DNA from: Pseudomonas sp. PB101
GTDB taxonomy: Bacteria > Pseudomonadota > Gammaproteobacteria > Pseudomonadales > Pseudomonadaceae
Assembly: GCF_009764265.1 (NCBI RefSeq)
Contig: NZ_RWIR01000090.1
Coordinates: 1 to 32,122, forward strand
Direction: 5' to 3'
DNA: 32,122 bases
The notes under the pieces were generated by a model, which saw only the letters and a program-made list of their open reading frames with translations, did no database searches and had not been told where the DNA came from. Positions 18,901 to 25,453 of this stretch are shown in pieces. The translations under genes were made by a program, and so were the position numbers. The stretch's first letter is position 1; each line of letters opens with the position of its first letter.

Positions 18901-21829
18901 CCACGGCACCCGGGGAAAGCACGCCGTCTTCGTAGTTCCAGCCGTTGGACGAACCATCGGCGGACGTCAGGTCCCACTTGGGCAAGTGAATGTGCTGGCC
19001 GATCACGTCGGTCGGGGTGCGCACCTGATAGTCGTCCATCTCGTAGGTGGCCGGCACCAGGTTGGTTTGCTGGTACTGCACGCAGTCGAAGGTGTTCATG
19101 CGCATCACCAGCGGCTCTGGCGGACGCTGTTTGGTGATCACCGGCCAGGCGTCTTCCCACAGCGCCAGGATGCGCGCCTGCGGGAAGTGGTAGCCGACCT
19201 TGTTGTACACCGCGTCGAACTGGATGTTGGCCGCCTTGTAGATGCGCGGACGGTCGGCGGTGAAGGTCGAGGAGCCGGTGAAGGACATGCCGTCGATGCG
19301 CTCGCCGCTGTTGTATTCACCGCTGCCGGCACTGCTGGTCAGGCGCTTGGCCCGATCATCCATGCAGGGTTCGTAGAACGGCGCACCGGCAATCGGCAAG
19401 GCGCCATTGGTGCGGAAGTTGCGCGCCACCACCTGTTTGCCCGGCAGCACGGCAAAGCTGGGGTGCTCCTTCTTGGCGTGGAAGGCCATGGCCGCCTGTT
19501 CGACTTCGGTGCCCTCTTCCGGCAGGTAGATCGGCTTGGCCCGCTTCACTTCCTTGGAGAAATCCAGCGAGGTGGTCACCGTGTGCGCCTCGCCCCCGGC
19601 CGACACGCCGTCCAGCGCATGGCGCCCCAGACCACCGTCCCAGCCACCGGACTGGTTCGGGTCGAGGTTGGCCCACAGGCCATTGCCGCTGGTTTTCAGG
19701 GCCTGGGCCTTGGCCGCGTCGAGCATGTCCAGCGGTGGGGTTGGCGGGCGTTGGCCGACCGAACTTTCCATGCCGCCGATCCAGAATGGGAAACCGGGGT
19801 TCTTCAGGCTGCCGTCGGCGTTGCGGTTGGCTTCGCTGCGATCGACCAGCGCCAGCGAACCGATGGCCTGGACGCCGCCATTGCCGCCGCCGTGGTCATC
19901 ATCACCATCATCGTCATCGTCGCCCGCGGCCACCAGGGTCTGGCCGATTTTCGGCACCACGGCGACCTTGCCCGGCATGGGCGCCATGGCTTTGCCAGGC
20001 AGCGGCACGACGGCCGGGATCGGCGTACCGGCGATGATTTCGCCATCGGGCAAGGCCCGCGCGCCCGTCGCCGGTTTACCGCTGCGCAGCGCATAGGGCT
20101 TCTTGTGGAAGCCGTCGTCACCCTGCTGGGACACTTCGAGCCGGGTGCCTTCTTCAAACACATCGTGCACCCGCCACATGGCCCACATGCCTTGGGCGAA
20201 GTGCGGGTAGAAGTGGCAGTGATAGATCGCATCGCCCGCTACCCGGTTACGGTTGCCCGAACCGCCGTTGGCGATTTCATAGGTGTAGCCGGCACCCGGG
20301 CCGATGCCCTGGGCGTCCAGGTAATCGGTGTTGTCATCGTTCGGGTTGTACAGCCATTGATGCCCGTGCAGATGGAAGATGTGGTGTTCGTAGCCGTTGT
20401 GGGTGTTGCGGAATTTGACGAAGTCACCGATGTAGCTGTGGTTGACGTTGGACGGCTCCGACGGATACAGCGCCATGGTCGCCTTGACCCCGACCTGATC
20501 GGCACGCGGCACTTCGCCGGGGCGAATGTTTTCCAGGCCCGAGTTGGCCGGCACGTCCACCAGCATCGCCACGTCGCCCACGGTGTGCGAGCTGAGGAAG
20601 AACTCTTCATAGGCGCAGGACAGGCAATCGTGCATCGGCCCCACGCCCAGGCGATTGGCGACCACTTCGGCGCCCATGCCGCCGGAGCCGTAGTTGATCA
20701 TGAACGAGTCGCGGGTCGGCTCCAGCACATGGCCCATCACCGGGTCCGCAAAGTACGCCGGGAAGGCCTGGGTGACGGCGGTTTCATCCTGGAACTGCGA
20801 AGCGAAATCGCGGAACGGCTCCAGCCGGTTCGGCAGCGCCGGATTGCGTTTGCCCATGGCTTCCAGCGGATAGGTCGATGGCGGGAAGCTGCCGTCGGCG
20901 TTGCTGCCCATGACGATCGCATCGCTTTCGCCGGAAATGATTTCACTGCCGTCCACCATGCTGATGATCGGCGTACCGGCCTTGCCTTCACGAATCCACG
21001 GCTCGCGTTGCGGGTAGCGCGCCTGGTAATCGACGATGGGCTGGCCGGCCGGCGTGCGTCCGGAGCTGGCCAGGCGCATCTCTTCTTCGGTCAGGGTGTT
21101 GCGGTAGGTTCGGCCACCCTTGGGCACGACCACGACCTGGGCGAACAGGCCATTGGCGTTGTTGCCCGCCGCGCCCTCGCCACCGAAGGTCGCGCCACGG
21201 CTGCTGACATCGAACGCGCCTTCGCGTTCGGCGTACAAGGTATAGGAACGGCTGCTGCCAGGGGCGACGAGGCTGTTGGCGTTGCGCCCGGTATAGGAGG
21301 CGATGTCATCGATGCTGTTGACGGCCTGCAAGCCGTTGACCTGGAAGCCGACATGACGGTCGGCCACCTGCTCATCGGCCTTGAAATTTTCGGCGTTGCC
21401 GGTCCCGCCACCCTCTTGCTCTTCCCCTTCTTCCTCCTCCTGCTCGAATGCGTCATGGCTGCCCGGGTTGGACTGGTAGGCCAGCAGGTTTTGCAGATTG
21501 ATGGTCAGGCAATCGCCGGCAGCCACACGCAACACCAGCGGACGCGGACGCTTGTCGGGCCGCAGGGACACCTTGCCCGGCACTGCTGCGCCGCCTTGGG
21601 CGAGGGAAACGTCATGGTCGTCGACCACATCGCGACGCAGGGCGAACATCATGCCGTTGACGTTCTGCGCACCCAGGCGGTTGAACATCAGCGGCTGATC
21701 GAACGCCACGACGTTGGCTACCAGATTGCGCTCGCAACGTGCAGCTGCGCTGGCAATCTCGATGCCGAGCATCGATGTCACCAACAACAGCAAATTAATC
21801 AGGGACGGGGCGTGGGATATGCCGATCAT
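15992..21829 (-). CDS. Giant secreted multicopper oxidase, putative Mn(II) oxidase (MnxG/MofA/McoA-like)
   Basis: A 1945-aa exported oxidase with a signal peptide (cleavage near ASA, residue 28). All four copper motifs are present in the order L3, L4, L1, L2: HxxHxH at H483-H488, HCHxxxHxxxxM at H537-M548, HxH at H946/H948, and HxH at H1049/H1051. Two later L4-like copies (GDYLYSMDASIEGYWNGIWG near 1370, GDYLFRDNASFGNTAGLWG near 1905) have lost the ligands, which points to three two-cupredoxin modules. RPLVLRVAAGDCLTINLQN (about 97-114) recurs as EPLVLRAAAGDCINITLEN in the third module. Acidic inserts occur at about 126-141 and 637-646. Size and motif order match bacterial Mn oxidases; oxidation of Fe(II) or another substrate cannot be excluded. 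The ATG at 21829 has GAGG 9 nt upstream and heads a sigma-54 operon. Confidence 0.93.
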   Translation of the reverse strand: MIGISHAPSLINLLLLVTSMLGIEIASAAARCERNLVANVVAFDQPLMFNRLGAQNVNGMMFALRRDVVDDHDVSLAQGGAAVPGKVSLRPDKRPRPLVLRVAAGDCLTINLQNLLAYQSNPGSHDAFEQEEEEGEEQEGGGTGNAENFKADEQVADRHVGFQVNGLQAVNSIDDIASYTGRNANSLVAPGSSRSYTLYAEREGAFDVSSRGATFGGEGAAGNNANGLFAQVVVVPKGGRTYRNTLTEEEMRLASSGRTPAGQPIVDYQARYPQREPWIREGKAGTPIISMVDGSEIISGESDAIVMGSNADGSFPPSTYPLEAMGKRNPALPNRLEPFRDFASQFQDETAVTQAFPAYFADPVMGHVLEPTRDSFMINYGSGGMGAEVVANRLGVGPMHDCLSCAYEEFFLSSHTVGDVAMLVDVPANSGLENIRPGEVPRADQVGVKATMALYPSEPSNVNHSYIGDFVKFRNTHNGYEHHIFHLHGHQWLYNPNDDNTDYLDAQGIGPGAGYTYEIANGGSGNRNRVAGDAIYHCHFYPHFAQGMWAMWRVHDVFEEGTRLEVSQQGDDGFHKKPYALRSGKPATGARALPDGEIIAGTPIPAVVPLPGKAMAPMPGKVAVVPKIGQTLVAAGDDDDDGDDDHGGGNGGVQAIGSLALVDRSEANRNADGSLKNPGFPFWIGGMESSVGQRPPTPPLDMLDAAKAQALKTSGNGLWANLDPNQSGGWDGGLGRHALDGVSAGGEAHTVTTSLDFSKEVKRAKPIYLPEEGTEVEQAAMAFHAKKEHPSFAVLPGKQVVARNFRTNGALPIAGAPFYEPCMDDRAKRLTSSAGSGEYNSGERIDGMSFTGSSTFTADRPRIYKAANIQFDAVYNKVGYHFPQARILALWEDAWPVITKQRPPEPLVMRMNTFDCVQYQQTNLVPATYEMDDYQVRTPTDVIGQHIHLPKWDLTSADGSSNGWNYEDGVLSPGAVVERIHAIRAFNQCEGADPRDGMPACPVAKAHPFFGQYGRADWMGARTAMQRWFIDPVINTKGVDRGLGTIFTHDHLGPSTHQQIGLYATVLAEPAGSTWFHAETGEPLYSGARSDGGPTSWQAVISTGDLDGDGKNDSFREFFLEYSDFQHAYEAGVYVGAGPNGVPNPQAFPATADSFRYAINPPVRNNAGNLLESVVEARGGIKLGCPTRPCPQAISVDDPGMFVVNYRNEPLGLRVFDPNKVGPDGKRGMQADGLGGDLSFAMQSRTDRAIPAMNLAPNLVTSATGPTGGTTLFPPHINRGGAEPGDPFTPMLRTYTGDNVRLRVHAGGHEEEHNVTLHGVKWLQSGTGYGNSSNSGWRASQMVGISEQMGFIAPLSMLSSSAATTGDYLYSMDASIEGYWNGIWGVMRNYTAQRTDLFALPNNPKPAGMRNTVAFEGTCPRISANPNGIGTRPTVQRNYEVVAALANDILSNPLGLSIGDPEGLGQHVGGPLNPAGGTLVFNSRTVSIPRVTVTDPEDGETVTIGGQSGPIHDPTAILYVRKADLDLTTGKLKPGVAVEPLVLRAAAGDCINITLENRLPSVMPDLAQTAILQGLVKRDRHDGDGSTTFNNNLLRPSSHVGLHAQLLAYDITKSDGTNVGANPIQTVPPRVGNSGAYPTRTYQYYAGHLEREGKPVTQLGRSVDNINATAVEFGGLNFTPADVIKQAQKGLGGAMSVLPVGATWVEDAKRASATVTATGQAVYRDFAMVWQRALNLRWASGRPVEGIASEGMGVPNDPKDNAGMAINYKTEPMWYRFGLAPDAPFGRAGGFGYGDVPNAHMAYSNALVGGDPQTPVFYVKPGQPFRTHVLMPTGGSRGSTFQLDGHLWSVNPYLSEKSDTAGYPMGAPGVGSVRFGLNPMSMYIGARESVLPAAHFSAMHPSAGGSNAIAGDYLFRDNASFGNTAGLWGLLRVTNEPAPTTAPAP

Positions 21830-21884
21830 CGTCTCGGGCCTCGCAACGGGTTTTCAGGGATCACTTAACGACAAATGGTCGAGA

Positions 21885-21899
21885 GCAATCCTCATGCCA
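21885..21899 (-). promoter_or_regulatory. Sigma-54 promoter of the multicopper oxidase operon
   Basis: Minus-strand TGGCATG-AGGA-TTGCT, one mismatch from the TGGCACG-N4-TTGCW consensus, with GG and GC separated by 10 nt. The predicted start is near 21873, giving a 5' leader of about 44 nt before the MCO ATG. An IHF site and a palindromic enhancer lie upstream, the usual layout for this promoter class. Confidence 0.85.
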
Positions 21900-21916
21900 T
21901 AAATATTTTCGTTATT

Positions 21917-21929
21917 AATCAATTAGTTA
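21917..21929 (+). promoter_or_regulatory. Putative IHF binding site
   Basis: AATCAATTAGTTA is a perfect match to WATCAA-N4-TTR and lies in an AT-rich stretch (about 21900-21945) that is unusual in this GC-rich window. It sits between the sigma-54 promoter and the palindrome at 21997, where DNA bending would bring activator and polymerase together. Confidence 0.6.
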
Positions 21930-21996
21930 TATTCACGACTTGATACGCCGGGGGATATACCCCACCCAATCCCCCACTTTCTCGCCGGGGCCACCA

Positions 21997-22014
21997 TTCC
22001 CCACTATTGGGGAA
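21997..22014. promoter_or_regulatory. Palindrome TTCCCC-N6-GGGGAA upstream of the oxidase operon
   Basis: Spacer ACTATT, close to the ACTTTC of the site at 10018. It is centred about 133 bp upstream of the predicted MCO start of transcription. A half-site-like CCCCCACTTTC lies at 21971-21981. The rest of the 205-bp gap 21830-22034 shows no gene. Confidence 0.65.
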
Positions 22015-22034
22015 AACCGCCCCCAGGGTTTCGA

Positions 22035-22643
22035 TCACAGCGGGGCGTCCGCAGCCAGGCCCTGCAAACGCCGATACTGGTTCAACACGTTGGGCACATA
22101 ACGCTGGGTTTCGGCGAACGGCGGGACCACGTTGCCGCGGCTGAGCACCGCCTGCGGGCCGGCGTTGTAGGCCGCCACGGCGAGGCGGATGTCGTTGTCG
22201 AACATCGTCATCAGGCGCTTGAGATAGCGGGCGCCGCCCTGGATGTTGGCCTTCGGGTCGTAGGCGTTGGTCACGCCCATTTCGCGGGCGGTGTCGGGCA
22301 TCAATTGCATCAGTCCGCGAGCGCCCTTGGGTGAGGTGGCGCGGGCGTTGTAGCTCGATTCCGCCTTGATCACCGCATGCAGCAGCGCCGCCGGCAATTC
22401 ATTGGCCGTGGCCGCCGCCGACACCAGCTCGGCATAGGGTTGCGCGGCGATCATCTGCGGTTGCTGGTCGAGGCTGACGACCGCCGCATCGGGCTCGCGG
22501 ATCACCCGCTCATAATGGCGTCCGGGGCGGTGGACATTGGACAGGACGTAGCTGCCATTGGCATCCACGGAAACAAACACATCGGCCTGGACGGCGCCGG
22601 TCAGCACCAGCAGACCCAGCAACCCGGTGGTGAGTGATTTCAT
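22035..22643 (-). CDS. Periplasmic lytic transglycosylase (SLT family)
   Basis: A 202-aa enzyme that cleaves peptidoglycan between MurNAc and GlcNAc. Signal peptide 1-20 (cleavage VQA-DVF), a DUF4124-like strand region (VFVSVDANGSYVLSNVHRP), then the SLT domain: catalytic E95 in VIKAESSYN, GLMQLMP (110-116) and AAYNAGP (157-163). The ATG at 22643 has GGGGAGG 7 nt upstream, so the longer frame to 22811 is not used. Dedicated transglycosylases often accompany envelope-spanning machines, and this one probably opens the wall for the T2SS or Csg complex. It has its own sigma-54 promoter and is divergent from gspG. Confidence 0.92.
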   Translation of the reverse strand: MKSLTTGLLGLLVLTGAVQADVFVSVDANGSYVLSNVHRPGRHYERVIREPDAAVVSLDQQPQMIAAQPYAELVSAAATANELPAALLHAVIKAESSYNARATSPKGARGLMQLMPDTAREMGVTNAYDPKANIQGGARYLKRLMTMFDNDIRLAVAAYNAGPQAVLSRGNVVPPFAETQRYVPNVLNQYRRLQGLAADAPL

Positions 22644-22664
22644 TGTTAGACCTCCCCTTCCCGG

Positions 22665-22679
22665 CCCCGAAAATTGGGG
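22665..22679. promoter_or_regulatory. Relaxed copy of the palindrome, CCCC-N7-GGGG
   Basis: CCCC-GAAAATT-GGGG in the divergent region between the transglycosylase and gspG. The arms match the core of the 18-bp palindromes, but the spacer is one base longer and the outer TT/AA is missing. It lies downstream of the transglycosylase promoter and about 170 bp upstream of gspG, so it could serve the gspG side. Confidence 0.35.
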
Positions 22680-22714
22680 GTATTGCCCCAGTGGCCAGTC
22701 GTGGAACAGCCATA

Positions 22715-22730
22715 CGCAAGCACTGTGCCG
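22715..22730 (-). promoter_or_regulatory. Sigma-54 promoter of the lytic transglycosylase gene
   Basis: Minus-strand CGGCACA-GTGC-TTGCG keeps GG and GC with 10 nt between them, plus CAC and TTGC. The predicted start is near 22704, about 60 nt before the ATG. No full palindrome is seen upstream of it; enhancers could act from the relaxed site at 22665. Confidence 0.65.
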
Positions 22731-22838
22731 TAAGTGCGAAGGCCCGTAGTACGGGGGGTGCGGCGGGATCACCAGTCGTGAGCATGGCAATTGCATGCTG
22801 CTGCATAGCAACTCTGCTGCCTACCGTGCGAGGTCATC

Positions 22839-23273
22839 ATGAATCAGCATCTGCGTTATGCCCGGCGAACCCAAAGCGGGTTCACCCTGCTCGAACTGTT
22901 GGTGGTGCTGGTGGTGCTGGGGCTGTTGGCCGGCATCGTGGCGCCGAAGTATTTCGCCCAACTGGGCCGTTCCGAAGTGAAAGTGGCCAAGGCGCAAATC
23001 GAAGGCTTGAGCAAAGCCCTGGACATTTACCGCCTCGAGGTCGGCCATTACCCGACGACTGAACAGGGCCTGCAGGCGCTGGTCGCGGCCCCCGCCGACG
23101 AACCGCGCTGGACCGGCCCGTACCTGCAGAAAAAACTGCCCCAGGACCCTTGGGGCCGCAACTACAGCTATCGCTATCCCGGTGAAAACAGCGAATACGA
23201 CCTGTTGTCCATGGGCAAGGACGGGCAACCCGGCGGCGAAGGCGAGAACGCCGAAGTCACCAACTGGAACTGA
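22839..23273 (+). CDS. gspG: GspG major pseudopilin
   Basis: A 144-aa major pseudopilin. Short leader, then SGFTLLELLVVLVVLGLLAG with Glu at mature position 5, the conserved AKAQIEGLSKALDIYRLEVGHYPTTEQGL block, and a C-terminal DGQPGGEGENAEVTNW calcium-binding loop typical of GspG. The ATG is 5 nt after GAGG. It is on the opposite strand and about 13 kb from the rest of the T2SS, paired with gspF 5 nt downstream. No prepilin peptidase is in the window; the type IV pilus PilD elsewhere would have to process it. Confidence 0.96.
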   Translation: MNQHLRYARRTQSGFTLLELLVVLVVLGLLAGIVAPKYFAQLGRSEVKVAKAQIEGLSKALDIYRLEVGHYPTTEQGLQALVAAPADEPRWTGPYLQKKLPQDPWGRNYSYRYPGENSEYDLLSMGKDGQPGGEGENAEVTNWN

Positions 23274-23278
23274 CGGCT

Positions 23279-24475
23279 ATGGCGACCATGCGCTTTCATC
23301 TCAAAGCCGTCGGCAAGGCCGGTGTCGTCTCCCTGACCGTCGAGGCGCCAGGGCAAAGCGAAGCCCGGCGCATCGCCGAAGACCAGGGCCTGCGGGTGGT
23401 CAGCCTGCACGCCGAGCGCCATTGGCGTGCGTTGCGCCTGAACAAGCGCGAGACGTTCAACCTGGTGTTGTTCAGCCAGGAGCTGACCACCTTGCTCAAC
23501 GCCGGCCTGCCGCTGATCGATGCGCTGGAAAGCCTGGCGGAAAAGGAAAACGCGCCACAAGCCCGCAAAACCCTGAGCGAGCTGGTGCGCCTGCTTTACG
23601 AGGGCAAATCGTTCTCCCAGGCCCTGGGCCAGTTGTCGGCGGTTTTCCCGCCTTTGTACGTGGCGCTGGTGCAGTCCAGCGAGAAGACCGGCGCCGTCGG
23701 CGATGCCCTGGGCCGCTATGTCAGCTATCGGCAGCGCATGGACGAGGTTCGCCAGAAGATCATCAGCGCGTCGATCTACCCCATGCTGTTGCTGGTCGTG
23801 GGCGGTGGCGTGGTGTTGTTCCTGATGGGCTACGTGGTACCGCGCTTCAGCCTGGTATTCGAAGGGTTGGGGTCGAACCTGCCCTGGCTGTCGCAGATCC
23901 TGATGAGCAGCGGCATGTTCCTTCACGCCCACCAGGGCGAGTTCTTCGGGGGCTTGCTGGCCATCATCGTCGCCCTCGTCCTGCTCCAGCGCCAACCGGC
24001 CTTCCGACGGGGGCTGGACCGCGTGATCGAAAAACTCCCCGCGGTGCATCAGCGCATCTTCATGTATGAGCTGGCGCGCTTCTACCGTTCGCTGGGCATT
24101 CTGCTGCAGGGCGGCATTCCCCTCGTCACCGCCATGGGCATGGTGCGCAACCTGCTCACCGTCGCCTCCCGCAGTCGGCTGGACCAGGCCTGCGAACGGG
24201 TGCGCGAAGGGCAATCGTTGTCGACCGCGCTGGAACTCAATCACCTGGTGACGCCGGTGTCCCTGCGCCTGCTGCGCGCCGGTGAACAGTCCGGCAACCT
24301 CGGGCAGATGATGGAGCGCAGCGCCGATTTCTATGACGAAGAAATCAGCCGCTGGATCGAATGGTTCGTGCGGCTGTTCGAACCCTTGCTCATGACCTTC
24401 ATCGGCCTGTTGATCGGGGTGATCGTGATCCTGATGTACATCCCGATTTTCGAACTGGCCTCGAGCATTCACTGA
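23279..24475 (+). CDS. gspF: GspF/PilC-type inner-membrane platform protein
   Basis: A 398-aa polytopic protein with two T2SSF domains (about 68-190 and 270-390), each beginning with a helical cytoplasmic part (FSQELTTLLNAGLPLIDALESL; FYRSLGILLQGGIPLVTAM) and followed by transmembrane segments, the last being TFIGLLIGVIVILMYIPIFEL. The block SLRLLRAGEQSGNLGQMME is the family signature. It anchors the GspE ATPase and pseudopilus base. The ATG is 5 nt after the gspG stop. It supplies the platform protein missing from the minus-strand T2SS operon. Confidence 0.95.
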   Translation: MATMRFHLKAVGKAGVVSLTVEAPGQSEARRIAEDQGLRVVSLHAERHWRALRLNKRETFNLVLFSQELTTLLNAGLPLIDALESLAEKENAPQARKTLSELVRLLYEGKSFSQALGQLSAVFPPLYVALVQSSEKTGAVGDALGRYVSYRQRMDEVRQKIISASIYPMLLLVVGGGVVLFLMGYVVPRFSLVFEGLGSNLPWLSQILMSSGMFLHAHQGEFFGGLLAIIVALVLLQRQPAFRRGLDRVIEKLPAVHQRIFMYELARFYRSLGILLQGGIPLVTAMGMVRNLLTVASRSRLDQACERVREGQSLSTALELNHLVTPVSLRLLRAGEQSGNLGQMMERSADFYDEEISRWIEWFVRLFEPLLMTFIGLLIGVIVILMYIPIFELASSIH

Positions 24476-24494
24476 CCTTTTGCAACAAGGTCGT

Positions 24495-24547
24495 GCTGCA
24501 CGTTGCATTGTTTTCAACAACCGACTGAATAAATCGGTCCGCCGAGG
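24495..24547 (+). repeat. Upstream copy of the duplicated leader sequence
   Basis: It shares GCACGTTGCA, TGTT, TCAAC and CTGAATAAA in the same order with the copy at 24778. The copy is imperfect, so the duplication is not recent. It starts 19 nt after the gspF stop. Confidence 0.6.
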
Positions 24548-24616
24548 TGTTTATCAAGTTCCCACGGGGAAAAAAAGGTTCTTCACGCAATCCCGGGAAA
24601 CACCGATAACGCAATA

Positions 24617-24719
24617 CCTGTAGGAGCCGGCTTGCCGGCGATGGACTCAAGTGCGCCGCGTTTATCCGGTTCACACGCGTTATCGTTAACGACCATCGCT
24701 GGCAAGCCAGCTCCTACAG
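24617..24719. repeat. REP pair (REPIN)
   Basis: Inverted arms CTGTAGGAGCCGGCTTGCC and GGCAAGCCAGCTCCTACAG enclose about 60 nt, between the two copies of the duplicated leader. Confidence 0.85.
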
Positions 24720-24777
24720 AGACCGCGTCCTGGTCGAAAATGAAATGATCTCCAAACCAGAGAAAGCCCAAAAAAAA

Positions 24778-24831
24778 GCAGCACGTTGCACTGTTAATCA
24801 ACGTTCCAATCTGAATAAAAAAGACGGAGAA
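24778..24831 (+). repeat. Downstream copy of the duplicated leader sequence
   Basis: It begins GCAGCACGTTGCACTGTT and runs into the GGAGA ribosome binding site of the Gly-rich gene. The core TGCA/GCA-CGT-TGCA is nearly palindromic and might be a protein site. Confidence 0.6.
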
Positions 24832-24835
24832 CGAC

Positions 24836-25420
24836 ATGCACATCAATAAGCTTTTACTCGCAGTAGCTATTGGCGCGGTTCTGTCGGCGTCTACCGTATT
24901 GATTCCGGACAGCCTGTCCGGGGTATCCAGTGCCCAGGCCAAGGATGGGGGTAGTGGTGGTGGCGGTGGGGGTGGTGGTGGCGGCAATGGAGGTGGCGGC
25001 GGCGGTGGCAATGGAGGCGGCGGTGGCGGCGGCAATGGAGGCGGTGGCGGTGGCGGCAATGGCGGCAGTCACGGCGGAAGCGGCAGTGGTGGCAACGGCG
25101 GAAACAGCGGCAGCGGCCACAGCGGCGACCATGGCAGTAACAGCGGCCATGGCAATTCCAACAGCGGTTCGAGCCACTCCGGATCGGTTTCGTCCTCCGG
25201 GCGCAGCGGCACCCATGATGAACCCGGGGATGACCATGGCGTCCATGCCAACGGCGAGCCCGGCGATGACCATGGCGTTCATGCCAATGGCGAAATCGGT
25301 GATGACCGCGGCGTTCATGCCAATGGCGAAATCGGTGATGACCGCGGCGTCCATGCCAATGGCGAAATCGGTGATGATCGCGGCGTGCACGCCGAGCCCG
25401 GGGATGACAAAAGGAGCTGA
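24836..25420 (+). CDS. Secreted Gly/Asn/His/Asp-rich repeat protein, candidate export substrate
   Basis: A 194-aa low-complexity protein. A signal peptide ends near SSAQA (about 35), then a poly-Gly region with regularly placed Asn (about 38-75), a Ser/Gly/Asn/His-rich stretch (to about 125), and from residue 131 tandem 12-residue repeats of the form GDDRGVHANGEI: four full copies, a shortened fifth and a final GDD. GGAGA lies 5 nt before the ATG. No family is recognised and it lacks curlin SxxxxxGxxNxAxxxQ repeats. It follows the T2SS genes gspG-gspF on the same strand. A secreted, disordered, glycine-rich protein with Asp/His repeats next to CsgEFG and a metal oxidase could be a matrix or metal-binding substrate; this is an inference from position and composition. 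Confidence 0.8.
   Translation: MHINKLLLAVAIGAVLSASTVLIPDSLSGVSSAQAKDGGSGGGGGGGGGGNGGGGGGGNGGGGGGGNGGGGGGGNGGSHGGSGSGGNGGNSGSGHSGDHGSNSGHGNSNSGSSHSGSVSSSGRSGTHDEPGDDHGVHANGEPGDDHGVHANGEIGDDRGVHANGEIGDDRGVHANGEIGDDRGVHAEPGDDKRS
25226..25399 (+). repeat. In-frame 36-bp tandem repeat
   Basis: Units start at 25226, 25262, 25298, 25334 and 25370; the last is 30 bp. The two middle units are almost identical at DNA level, so this tract is probably prone to copy-number change between strains. It encodes the GDD-GVHANGE repeats of the Gly-rich protein. Confidence 0.9.
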
Positions 25421-25453
25421 TTCACACTGAACCCCATACAACACAAAAAAACC

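Larger units (their letters stand above)
24476..24835. other. Noncoding region between gspF and the Gly-rich gene
   Basis: This gap holds two imperfect copies of a ~50-bp leader sequence (24495-24547 and 24778-24831) flanking a REP pair (24617-24719). The second copy carries the ribosome binding site of the Gly-rich gene. No open reading frame with a credible start is seen, and no canonical sigma-54 site was found on either strand. Confidence 0.7.

Noticed and set aside
18599..21868. A 1089-codon open frame on the plus strand opposite the multicopper oxidase
   Set aside because: It is a GC-driven shadow: no ribosome site, no recognisable domain, and the minus-strand frame has copper motifs, signal peptide and promoter.
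22785..22799. Possible plus-strand sigma-54 promoter TGGCAATTGCATGCT before gspG
   Set aside because: GG and GC are 9 nt apart instead of 10, a spacing that normally abolishes function; kept only as a question in the findings.
25226..25399. 36-bp repeats resembling a short CRISPR array
   Set aside because: The units are contiguous with no spacers, lie in frame inside a signal-peptide-bearing gene, and no cas gene is present.
24836..25420. Gly-rich protein as a CsgA/CsgB curlin
   Set aside because: It has none of the SxxxxxGxxNxAxxxQ curlin repeats; only an indirect case for export by CsgG can be made.
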